Shown here: positions 1 through 5,914 of the stretch, piece after piece
How positions within the stretch are numbered: the first letter of the stretch is position 1
Layout of the letters: the number at the start of each line of letters is the position of its first letter
Assembly: GCA_051011595.1 (NCBI GenBank)
Contig: JBPCTQ010000108.1
Span: 1 to 14,824 of the forward strand
From: JAOUEE01 sp051011595
GTDB lineage: Bacteria > Actinomycetota > Acidimicrobiia > Acidimicrobiales > SHLQ01
Direction of reading: 5' to 3'
DNA: 14,824 nucleotides
Translations under genes and position numbers: made by a program
Notes under the pieces: generated by a model
What the model saw: the letters and a program-made list of their open reading frames with translations, nothing else
What the model was told of the DNA's origin: nothing
Databases searched by the model: none

Positions 1-678
1 ATCTTGGTGCTGCCCACCCATCCCGATGGCAACACGATGATGGCCATACCGCGCGACCTGTGGGTGACGATCTCGGGCACCGGCCGGGAAGGGCGCATCA
101 ACGCGGCCATCCAGGGCGGGCCGGCCCGCCTGGTGCGCACCACCGAGTCGAACCTGGGTATCCCCACCCACCACTTCGTGGCCGTGGGCTTCGTCGGTTT
201 CGGGTCGATCGTCGACGCCCTGGGTGGTGTCGACATCGAATTCGAGCACCCATCGTTCGATCGCAACTCGGGGCTCGATGTACCCGAGGCCGGCGTCCAG
301 AATCTCGATGGCACCCAAGCGCTGGCTTACGTGAGGAGCCGGTTCTTCACCGAGGTGATCGACGGGGTCGAGGTGCAGGACCCCACGTCGGACTTCGGTC
401 GCGTGCAGCGGCAGCAACTGTTCCTGCGTACCGTGATGGCCGACATCCAGTCGACCCGCAACCCCATCACCTTCAACCGGCTGGCGGCCGGCATCAGCGA
501 CGCTCTCACGGTCGACGACGAGCTCACCATCATCGATGTCGTCCGCTTGGCCCGCAGCCTGGCCGGGACCGAACCCGACAGCATCGAGTTGCCCACGTTC
601 GGTTTCACCACCGGGGGCGGTGCCGCGGTGCTTGGTCTGGCCGACGGATCCGAGGCTGTGCTCACCCAGTTCCGCTGA
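1..678 (+). CDS. LCP (LytR-CpsA-Psr) family cell-wall polymer ligase, 5'-truncated
   Basis: C-terminal 225 residues of an LCP protein; the reading frame is open from base 1, so the N-terminal membrane anchor and the first part of the domain lie outside the window. LCP enzymes sit on the outer face of the membrane and move lipid-linked glycopolymers such as teichoic acid, arabinogalactan or capsule onto peptidoglycan. Visible family signatures, numbered from base 1, are IPRDLWV (16-22, with the conserved Arg18), GRINAA (31-36, Arg32), the NLGIP...HHF segment (51-59), VDALGGV (71-77), LDGTQALAYVRSR (102-114) and DFGRVQRQQ (131-139). These cover the phosphate-binding arginines and the hydrophobic pocket seen in the family. 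About 45 residues after the core form a Gly-rich tail without a LytR_C domain. The gene converges on the M23 peptidase with a 55-base gap. Family assignment is secure; the polymer it handles cannot be told. Confidence 0.93.
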   Translation: MLVLPTHPDGNTMMAIPRDLWVTISGTGREGRINAAIQGGPARLVRTTESNLGIPTHHFVAVGFVGFGSIVDALGGVDIEFEHPSFDRNSGLDVPEAGVQNLDGTQALAYVRSRFFTEVIDGVEVQDPTSDFGRVQRQQLFLRTVMADIQSTRNPITFNRLAAGISDALTVDDELTIIDVVRLARSLAGTEPDSIELPTFGFTTGGGAAVLGLADGSEAVLTQFR

Positions 679-733
679 TCGCTGAGTTCGGTTCACGTCC
701 TCATCGCCCCCGTTGGTCATGGCCCGACCCGTG

Positions 734-1600
734 TCAGCGCCGCGGGAGCGACACCTGTCGGTCCTGGGCCCACACTGCTTCGAGCAGCGCATACGGATTA
801 CGCCAGGACTCGCCGCCATCGGGCGCCCACTGGAAGTGCAGGTGGGGGGTGCCGCGGGCGTTGCCCGAATCACCGTTGAGGCCCACGACCTCGCCGGCAT
901 ACACCCGATCGCCATCGCTGATGTCGGCGAACGACGACAGGTGGGCATAGAAGTACCGGGCTCCCGAGTCGCCCTTCAGGTACAGCGACAGGCCGCCCAG
1001 GGCGCTGTTGCTGGTGCGCTCGATGACGCCGTCCTCGATGGCTCGCAGCTCGGAGCCGTACGGGCCGAGGATGTCGGTGCCCTTGTGGCCTCGGCCGCCG
1101 GATCGAGCCGCTCCCCAGCTGTCGACGAACTCGGTGGTCTCCTCGATGGGGAACACGGCGTAGTCGAGGCCGAAGTTGTCGAGGTCGGCCACCGTGTCGT
1201 CGGTGATCAAGGACGCTTCCACGGCGGTGATTTCTTCTTCGAGTCGTTCGATCCGTTCGACCGAGGTGTCGATCTTGCGCTGCACACCGTTGAGACCGGC
1301 GATGTGGCGCCCCAGGCGCTGGCGGTCCTCGGTGAAGCTGGCCCAGGTGCCGGCGTGATGGTTGAGCGCGAAACGGGCGGTGTCGAGCTCGATCATCAAC
1401 TCGGATCGGTGGGTGTACCGCTCGGTCCGGGTGGCCGCCGAGAGCGGGATGGCCTCGACCGTCTCTTGTTGTTGGCTCAGGCGGGAGGTCTCGGCAACGG
1501 CGAAACCCTCGGAGTTGGCGGCCACCGGCCCGGCCCAAACGCTGAGGAACGTGGCCAGAGCGGCGATGCCGGCAGTCATGGTCGATCGTGGGGAACGCAT
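734..1600 (-). CDS. Secreted M23 (LytM-type) peptidoglycan endopeptidase
   Basis: 288 residues. M23 enzymes are zinc endopeptidases that cut peptide cross-links in peptidoglycan. The N-terminus has a signal peptide (about 1-29, Ala-rich core, AxA-like site near GPVAAN), so the protein is exported. Residues about 65-130 are predicted helical with a short coiled coil (ERIERLEEEITAVEAS). The catalytic domain covers about 160-270: HKGTD (His172, Asp176), FYAH (His220) and HLHF (His253, His255) provide the expected zinc ligands and catalytic histidine, so it should be active. The ATG at 1600 was chosen because the signal peptide begins there; an in-frame GTG at 1660 would add 20 unlikely residues. 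AAGGA lies 13 nt before the ATG, a rather long spacing. The gene has its own promoter and a long leader. It converges with the LCP gene, another envelope protein. Confidence 0.93.
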   Translation of the reverse strand: MRSPRSTMTAGIAALATFLSVWAGPVAANSEGFAVAETSRLSQQQETVEAIPLSAATRTERYTHRSELMIELDTARFALNHHAGTWASFTEDRQRLGRHIAGLNGVQRKIDTSVERIERLEEEITAVEASLITDDTVADLDNFGLDYAVFPIEETTEFVDSWGAARSGGRGHKGTDILGPYGSELRAIEDGVIERTSNSALGGLSLYLKGDSGARYFYAHLSSFADISDGDRVYAGEVVGLNGDSGNARGTPHLHFQWAPDGGESWRNPYALLEAVWAQDRQVSLPRR

Positions 1601-1713
1601 AGGAGAACGGAGGTCCTTACGGAGGGCTGGTCGGCGACCCGGGGGAATCAGCACGGCCACAGACGCAGTGTCGATGTGGCGCGCCCGACGGGGTCAGTCG
1701 GTCAGGTACGAAG
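1601..1713 (-). promoter_or_regulatory. Structured 5' leader of the M23 gene (candidate)
   Basis: If the promoter at 1719-1747 is correct, the M23 transcript carries about 110 untranslated nt. Two hairpins can be read directly. One is at 1685-1701: 5-bp stem CCGAC/GTCGG with a 7-nt loop. The other is at 1657-1679: CCACA/TGTGG continued by GAC/GTC after a 2-nt bulge, with a 5-nt loop. CCTCCGT occurs twice just before the start, flanking AAGGA, and could mask the ribosome-binding site. Cell-wall hydrolase genes in actinobacteria often have c-di-AMP (ydaO) riboswitches, but I do not find that motif's conserved segments here. Function unknown. Confidence 0.35.
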
Positions 1714-1718
1714 GTCGC

Positions 1719-1747
1719 AGGTTACGGTTTCATGTCGAAGATGACAA
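1719..1747 (-). promoter_or_regulatory. Probable promoter of the M23 gene
   Basis: On the minus strand, TTGTCA (bases 1742-1747; 5 of 6 match to TTGACA) is followed after exactly 17 bp by TAACCT (bases 1719-1724, a TAnnnT -10). The same TAACCT hexamer serves as the proposed -10 of the DUF3089 gene. The -35 lies inside one arm of the 1742-1771 palindrome, so a bound protein could block or recruit polymerase. Confidence 0.5.
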
Positions 1748-1771
1748 ACGGGCGACATGTAACGTTTGTCA
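1742..1771. promoter_or_regulatory. Operator-like inverted repeat, 9-bp arms
   Basis: Perfect 9-bp arms TGACAAACG (1742-1750) and CGTTTGTCA (1763-1771) are separated by 12 bp. A second inverted pair is interleaved: CATGTCG (1731-1737) with CGACATG (1753-1759). GTAAC (1759-1763) and GTCAC (1768-1772) are direct half-sites 9 bp apart, and a reverse GTAAC lies at 1721-1725. The left arm overlaps the M23 -35. Such density of symmetry between divergent genes is typical of a regulator-binding region; the regulator is unknown. Confidence 0.45.
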
Positions 1772-1841
1772 CAAGCCCCGTCAGCAACACTGCCCCCACC
1801 GACCCCATCGACCCCACCAACCTCGAGAACACGGGCTGCGA

Positions 1842-1847
1842 TAGGGT
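1842..1847 (+). promoter_or_regulatory. -10 box of the Dabb gene, leaderless type
   Basis: TAGGGT (TAnnnT) ends exactly 7 nt before the ATG at 1855. This is the spacing expected when transcription starts at or next to the A of the start codon. No Shine-Dalgarno sequence precedes the ATG, which agrees with a leaderless mRNA. No clear -35 is seen. Confidence 0.45.
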
Positions 1848-1854
1848 CCCGGCC

Positions 1855-2148
1855 ATGCTCCGTCACGTGGTGTTGCTGGATTTCCGCCCCGACACGTCGT
1901 CTGATGCCATCGACATACTTGTCGATGCACTTCGTGCCCTCCCCGACCAGATCGAGAGCATCGTCGGCTATCAGGTGGGCACCGACCTGGGTTTCGCGGC
2001 CGACAACGCCCAGGTAGCGGTGGTGGCCGAGTTCGCCGACCGGGCCGGCTGGGACAGCTACCAGCAACACCCGGCTCATCAACAGGTGATCGCCGACTTG
2101 GTCAAACCCCACCTGGCCGGCCGTTCGGCCAGCCAGTTCACCATCTGA
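1855..2148 (+). CDS. Dabb (stress-responsive A/B barrel) domain protein
   Basis: 97 residues, one complete Dabb domain. These are small dimeric ferredoxin-like alpha+beta barrel proteins; members include plant stress proteins and bacterial proteins of unknown or enzymatic role. Signatures are the N-terminal strand MLRHVVLLDFRPD with the conserved His4, the helix ending in LRALPDQI (about 26-33), the GYQVGTDLG turn (38-46), the strand VAVVAEFADRAGWDSYQQHPAHQ (about 54-76) with its F..D...W..YQ.HP.H pattern, and a final strand. The ATG was chosen because the domain begins at once and a -10 box lies 7 nt upstream; an upstream in-frame extension would add non-homologous residues. No signal peptide, so cytosolic. 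Divergent from the M23 gene, it may share the operator region with it. Specific function not known. Confidence 0.87.
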   Translation: MLRHVVLLDFRPDTSSDAIDILVDALRALPDQIESIVGYQVGTDLGFAADNAQVAVVAEFADRAGWDSYQQHPAHQQVIADLVKPHLAGRSASQFTI

Positions 2149-2177
2149 GCGGCCCACCGCGGTTCCCAACCCCAGCG

Positions 2178-2224
2178 TTCTGGTAGTGCCGCGTCAGTTG
2201 GTGGCTGTCGTGGCACTACCAGAA
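2178..2224. terminator. Long intergenic hairpin, possible bidirectional terminator or REP-like palindrome
   Basis: Perfect 13-bp arms TTCTGGTAGTGCC (2178-2190) and GGCACTACCAGAA (2212-2224). As + strand RNA the stem continues inward with a G-U pair, two G-C/C-G pairs, one mismatch, three further pairs and two G-U pairs, leaving a 3-nt loop, so nearly all 47 nt fold. It sits between the convergent Dabb and MBL gene ends. There is no T-tract on either side, so a classical intrinsic terminator is not proven; a repeated palindromic element is an alternative. Confidence 0.6.
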
Positions 2225-2225
2225 G

Positions 2226-2304
2226 CGGCAATGAGCGGCGGTGAGCGGCGGCGAGGGTGATCAGGTGTGATCGGGGGTGATCAGGGCGACCCGGGGTGGT
2301 CAGG
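2226..2304. repeat. Two blocks of phased 10-bp tandem repeats
   Basis: Three units of CGGCRRYGAG (2226-2235, 2236-2245, 2246-2255) are followed without a gap by three of KGTGATCRGG (2256-2265, 2266-2275, 2276-2285). Units 4 and 6 are identical. A further near-copy with one change, GGTGGTCAGG, lies at 2295-2304, directly against the MBL stop codon. The period equals about one helical turn. Not coding in any convincing frame. Confidence 0.6.
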
Positions 2305-3183
2305 TCACGTGAGGGTCCAGTGGTCGCCGTCGGGTCGGACCAGACCCCGCTGCACCAGACGGTCGAGGTGCAACTCGATGGTGCGCCGCTCGGCCGAATC
2401 CAGCCAGGCCAACTCGACATGGGGCCGGTACAACACCCGGCGCTGCACCAGCTGCGCCATGGTCTGGGGTTCGGTCAGGTAGTCGAGAAGTAGCGCGTCG
2501 CGGCGTTCGATGGCCGCGGCGAACACGTCGAGCTGAGCCAGAAAGGCCGACCGATCGGTATAGGTGCCCTTGTGGTGGAAGGTCACGAACCACTCGGCCT
2601 CGATGTGACGGCACCGCTCGATCGATGCCTCGAAGGCGTCGAGGCTGCTGTGGCGATCGGCGTAGTACGGCCCGAAGCCGGTGAGCTCTATGTCGCCCAG
2701 GTACAGCACCGCTTCGGGTTGCACCAACAAGCAGCAATGCCCCGGGGTGTGACCAGGGGTGGCGATCACCTCGATGGTTGATCCCCCGACCTCGAAGATC
2801 GCCCCGTCCTCGTAGGCGACGACGTCGGGGCGAGCCACGAAGTTGAACTCGTCGACCAAGATGTCGGCGAACGCGGCCTCGGCGCCCGGGTCGAGACCGT
2901 ACGAGGCGATCATGGCCTCCAGGCTGGTCAGCGCCCCCACATCTTCGCGATGGGCGTGCACCGGCACCCCGGCGAACTGAGCCAACCCGGCCACATGATC
3001 CTCGTGTACGTGGCTGAGCACCACCCGATCGACCGATTCGACGCCACCCCACCGGGCAACCGACAGCGATGGATCGATCAGCACGCTCTCGTCCTCTCCG
3101 GTCACCAGGACGGAGTTGCCGTGGGGGTACGCCCCCTCGTCGATTCCGGTCAGGACGCGAACGTTGCCGCGTTCGAGTGTCAC
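2305..3183 (-). CDS. Metallo-beta-lactamase-fold hydrolase (LACTB2/glyoxalase II-like)
   Basis: 292 residues. The MBL fold uses two metal ions, usually zinc, to hydrolyse thioesters, esters, phosphodiesters or lactams. Seen here: HVHEDH (58-63), the HxHxDH metal signature; TPGHTPGH (142-149) with the third-ligand His145; YLGDIEL with bridging Asp164; and TFHHKG (201-206) with the last ligand His. The C-terminal 70 or so residues look like the small winged-helix tail of LACTB2-type proteins (RRTIELHLDRLVQRGLV, then a WTLT strand). No signal peptide. The GTG start is supported by a 4-bp GTGA overlap with the stop of the crotonase gene, which also implies translational coupling. Its substrate is unknown; the partner suggests a CoA thioester, but LACTB2-like proteins can also be RNases. 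The gene is last in its run, upstream of the decamer repeats and hairpin. Confidence 0.9.
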   Translation of the reverse strand: MTLERGNVRVLTGIDEGAYPHGNSVLVTGEDESVLIDPSLSVARWGGVESVDRVVLSHVHEDHVAGLAQFAGVPVHAHREDVGALTSLEAMIASYGLDPGAEAAFADILVDEFNFVARPDVVAYEDGAIFEVGGSTIEVIATPGHTPGHCCLLVQPEAVLYLGDIELTGFGPYYADRHSSLDAFEASIERCRHIEAEWFVTFHHKGTYTDRSAFLAQLDVFAAAIERRDALLLDYLTEPQTMAQLVQRRVLYRPHVELAWLDSAERRTIELHLDRLVQRGLVRPDGDHWTLT

Positions 3184-3959
3184 GGGCGACGGTCGGGCCA
3201 GCTCGGGCTGCGTTTGTCGAGAAAGGCGCTGATGCCCTCGGCGGCGACCTCGTCGGCGGCGTTGGCGCTCATCACCTGGCGGGTGAAGGTGTAGGCGTCG
3301 GCTTCTGATTGTTCGATCTGGTGGTAGAACGCGGCCTTACCCAGCGCCAGGGTGTGCGGACTGAAGCGTCGTAGCCCCTCGACCAGGGCGTCGACCTCGT
3401 CGGCCAGGTCTTCGTGGTCGACGACGGTGTTGACCAGCCCCCATTCCGCAGCGGTGGCTGCGTTGATGGGGACGCCGGTGAGCAGCATCTGCATGGCCCG
3501 CTTCTGCCCGATCGATCGACTGAGCGCCACCATGGGGGTGGAACAGAACAGGCCGATCTTGACCCCCGGTGTGGCGAAGCTCGATCGCTCCGACGCCACC
3601 ACCAGGTCACAGCTGGCCACCAACTGACAACCGGCGGCGGTGGCCACCCCGTCGACCTGGGCCACCACTGGTTGGGGAACCTGGTGCACCGACTGCATGA
3701 GGACGGCGCATCGGTCGAACAGGTGCTCATAGAACGGGAGGTCGCGGTCGGTCATCTCCCGGAGGTCGTGACCGGCGGAGAAGGCGGGCCCGACGTGGGA
3801 GATCACGATCACGTCGACGTCTCGATCCAGCGCCAGTCCGGCCAGCGTGTCGATCAGCCCGTCGATCACCGCGGCGCTGAGGGCATTCCGGGTGGCCTGG
3901 TCGTCGAGCACCACTCGCGCCACACCGCCGTCGACTCTGGTGGTCACGCACTCGGTCAT
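3180..3959 (-). CDS. Crotonase-fold protein, ECHDC3-like enoyl-CoA hydratase/isomerase family
   Basis: 259 residues, a normal single-domain crotonase length. The fold binds acyl-CoA and stabilises an enolate in an oxyanion hole. Seen: RNALSAA (24-30), the first oxyanion-hole segment FSAGHDLREM (60-69), the second DGVATAAGCQLVASCDL (103-119), then SSFATPGVKIGLFCSTP (126-142) and a C-terminal ISAFLDKRSPSW helix. The AAGCQLVASCDL and ATPGVKIGLFCSTP patterns closely match eukaryotic ECHDC3 and its bacterial relatives. The two glutamates of true enoyl-CoA hydratases are replaced: Gln112 where GGGCEL has Glu, and Gly132 where QPE has Glu. Water addition across a double bond is therefore unlikely, and the reaction is unknown. 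The ATG at 3959 lies 25 nt after the VanY-fusion stop, with an in-frame GTG five codons upstream as the alternative. It is followed by the overlapping MBL gene. Confidence 0.9.
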   Translation of the reverse strand: MTECVTTRVDGGVARVVLDDQATRNALSAAVIDGLIDTLAGLALDRDVDVIVISHVGPAFSAGHDLREMTDRDLPFYEHLFDRCAVLMQSVHQVPQPVVAQVDGVATAAGCQLVASCDLVVASERSSFATPGVKIGLFCSTPMVALSRSIGQKRAMQMLLTGVPINAATAAEWGLVNTVVDHEDLADEVDALVEGLRRFSPHTLALGKAAFYHQIEQSEADAYTFTRQVMSANAADEVAAEGISAFLDKRSPSWPDRRP

Positions 3960-3984
3960 GACCAAGTCTTGCACGCCGGCCGGG

Positions 3985-5859
3985 TCAGCCGCCGTTGTCG
4001 GACCAGTGCCATGGCTCTGACGGCAGGTTGAACAGCCCGTACTCAGCGGCGTGGTCTCGGAGCCAGGCGAACACCGGCGACGAGGCCGAGATGGCCTGCC
4101 CGTCGACGTGCACATCGAGGGCCCGCCCGAACTCGTGGCGCGAGGTGCCCGGACGCGCGGTGGGCGGGGTGCACGACGATGCCGGGGCCTCCCAGACATC
4201 AGCGCAGTTCTGGCGGCGAAGTTCGATCTGGCGCTCGTGGCTGCGCCATCCCCACGCGGTGATGTTGAAGCCGTCGGCGGCCGCGGCCTGCACCATGGCG
4301 GCCACGTTGTTGACGATTCCCTCCTCGATGATGATGCCGTTCACTCGCCACAGGCGCAGCTGAATGTCGTCGGGCCCGGAACGGATGCCGAAATACTCCA
4401 CCCCCGGGTTGGTGAGTATGACCGCCGTCTCCTCCGGCGGGAGCTCGACGGTCTCCTCGACCACGTTGGCGGCTGGTGCCCGCCCGGCGACGACCTCACC
4501 GTCGAGGGTGAGGGTTTCCGGCGGTCCGACCGGCTGACCGTCGCGGTCGAACACGGTGAAGGTTGGTTCGGAACCGTCGGGCCGCCGCGGACGATGGAGC
4601 CCGAGCGTGTCGACGCCGTCGCCGTCCCAGTCGCCGATGACGGCCCGATCGTCCTGCTCCCCCACCGCGATGGCCCGCCCGATCGAGTTGCCGCTGCCGT
4701 CGGAGCGCAGGAACCAACTGGTGCCCTGGGAGCCGTTGGTGCGGTACACACCGGGTTCGTCGGTTCCGTCACCGTCCCAGTCGCCCACCACCGGTTGATC
4801 GCTACGGCGGCCGAAGTCGATCGGACCCAGGGCTTCGCCCTCGGCGTCGAAGAGGAGAAACCGGCCCCGACCGTTGAAGGAGCGGAACACGGCCGGTTCG
4901 TCGATGCCATCGCCGTTCCAGTCACCGGCCAGGGTCACGTCGCCGGGTTGGCCGACGACGACCAGGTCGGCATCGGCGTCGCCGGGGCCGTACACCAATG
5001 CGTTGGCGCCTTCGATGAACCGGGCCACGCCGATGTCGTCGTCGCCGTCGCCGTCCCAGTCGCCCAGCAGCGGGCTGTCACCCGGTGAGCCCACCTCGGT
5101 GGTACGGGTGGGATCCTGTAGATCGGTCACCAGGGCGAGTCCACCGGTATCGCCGGCGGTCACGATGCCGATGGTGTCGGCCTGGCTGGCGGCGGGAGCC
5201 CCGGGTGTGATGTAGCGGAGTGCGGCGGCCAACACGTCGGGAACGAAGGCATCGGTTGCGTAGTAGACGGTGATGGCCTCATCGACGGTGCTGGGGTCGT
5301 CGCCGCCCTCGTCGCACAGATGCTCGGCGGCGGCTGTGGCCTCGTCCCATACGTTCTGGGGGTCGCGGACCGAATCGCCGTTGCCGTCGGCGGCATAGTG
5401 AGTCCACGTCTGGGGGATGAACTGGAACAACCCCACGGCTCGGTCCCACTCCGTGTCGTCGTCCCACTGCCCGCCGTCGGTGTCCTCGATGAGCCGGCGA
5501 CCATCCTGACCATCGAGGGGCGGGCCGACGATGGCGGGATACAGCGCACCATCGGGACGACGTTCGGAGTTGTGCACTCGTCCGTGATCGGTGGCGGTGT
5601 CGGCGATTCCGGCCAGGATCGGCCACGGCAGCGCACACGACGATGCCGCCCCCGCTTCGCGGTAGACCATGAGCAGATCGTCGGGGATCTCCTCCCGAGC
5701 GGTCTCACTGATGCTGATCGGGCCATAGATGGTGGGCACCAGGTCGGGGGCCACCGCTTCCACCCGCCCGCCCGGGGCCAACAGGGACGCGACGAGACCG
5801 ACAACGAGGGCGCTCGCCAGCAGGCTGAGCTGTGTCAGGGGTCGTCGGGTCAAGGCCAT
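3985..5859 (-). CDS. Exported fusion: degenerate SLT transglycosylase, FG-GAP repeats, VanY D,D-carboxypeptidase
   Basis: 624 residues. N-terminus: signal peptide or membrane anchor (about 8-28). Residues about 60-215 are like an actinobacterial MltB-type transglycosylase: SCALPWPILAGIADTATDHGR (74-94), AVGLFQFIPQTW (141-152), DGNGDS (158-163), then DPQNVWDEATAAAEHLC. The usual ES/ET motif with the catalytic Glu reads TAT here (Ala89), so lytic activity is doubtful. Four FG-GAP/VCBS-like units follow: GDWDGDGDDD (266), GDWNGDGIDE (312), GDWDGDGTDE (359) and GDWDGDGVDT (409). They are spaced 46-50 residues, with calcium-type Asp loops. The C-terminus (about 505-624) is an M15B VanY carboxypeptidase with SRHEFGRALD (His575, Asp582) and EPWHW (Glu615, His618), the full zinc and catalytic set. 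Likely role: trimming D-Ala from envelope peptides while held to the wall by the middle and N-terminal parts. The ATG precedes the signal sequence, with GCGGAG adjacent. Confidence 0.9.
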   Translation of the reverse strand: MALTRRPLTQLSLLASALVVGLVASLLAPGGRVEAVAPDLVPTIYGPISISETAREEIPDDLLMVYREAGAASSCALPWPILAGIADTATDHGRVHNSERRPDGALYPAIVGPPLDGQDGRRLIEDTDGGQWDDDTEWDRAVGLFQFIPQTWTHYAADGNGDSVRDPQNVWDEATAAAEHLCDEGGDDPSTVDEAITVYYATDAFVPDVLAAALRYITPGAPAASQADTIGIVTAGDTGGLALVTDLQDPTRTTEVGSPGDSPLLGDWDGDGDDDIGVARFIEGANALVYGPGDADADLVVVGQPGDVTLAGDWNGDGIDEPAVFRSFNGRGRFLLFDAEGEALGPIDFGRRSDQPVVGDWDGDGTDEPGVYRTNGSQGTSWFLRSDGSGNSIGRAIAVGEQDDRAVIGDWDGDGVDTLGLHRPRRPDGSEPTFTVFDRDGQPVGPPETLTLDGEVVAGRAPAANVVEETVELPPEETAVILTNPGVEYFGIRSGPDDIQLRLWRVNGIIIEEGIVNNVAAMVQAAAADGFNITAWGWRSHERQIELRRQNCADVWEAPASSCTPPTARPGTSRHEFGRALDVHVDGQAISASSPVFAWLRDHAAEYGLFNLPSEPWHWSDNGG

Positions 5860-5872
5860 CTCCGCTCGCCGT

Positions 5873-5878
5873 ACGGTA
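5873..5878 (-). promoter_or_regulatory. Possible -10 box of the VanY-fusion gene
   Basis: Minus-strand TACCGT (TAnnnT), the same hexamer as the proposed -10 of the BNR_4 gene. It ends 13 nt before the ATG, so a start 7 nt downstream would give a leader of only about six bases (GCGGAG). It lies just after the hairpin that follows the DUF3089 gene, so the two genes may be transcribed separately. No -35 seen; weak evidence. Confidence 0.3.
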
Positions 5879-5893
5879 CCCCCGTGAGTGTTC

Positions 5894-5907
5894 GCGACCG
5901 AAGTCGC
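5894..5907 (-). terminator. Short UUCG-tetraloop hairpin after the DUF3089 gene
   Basis: In minus-strand RNA, GCGAC-UUCG-GUCGC: a perfect 5-bp stem closed by C-G around a UUCG tetraloop, an unusually stable type. It starts 7 bases past the DUF3089 stop codon. No U-tract follows, so it may be a weak terminator, an attenuator, or a 3'-end protector of the mRNA. Confidence 0.4.
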
Positions 5908-5914
5908 CTTCGTA

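Noticed and set aside
1598..1660. GTG at 1660 as the M23 start
   Set aside because: It would put 20 residues, including several Arg and Pro, before a good signal peptide starting at the ATG at 1600.
1601..1713. A c-di-AMP (ydaO) riboswitch before the M23 gene
   Set aside because: The context suits it, but the conserved G-rich/AACC and GGGGUGA-type segments I associate with the class are not found. Kept only as a structured leader of unknown kind.
2267..2493. Small + strand open frames over the decamer repeats and the MBL 3' end
   Set aside because: They run into the antisense of the MBL gene and show no family motif; the composition follows the repeat.
4051..5088. A 345-codon open frame on + opposite the VanY fusion
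   Set aside because: It repeats VAVPVA-like segments that are just the reverse of the DWDGDG repeats of the real gene.
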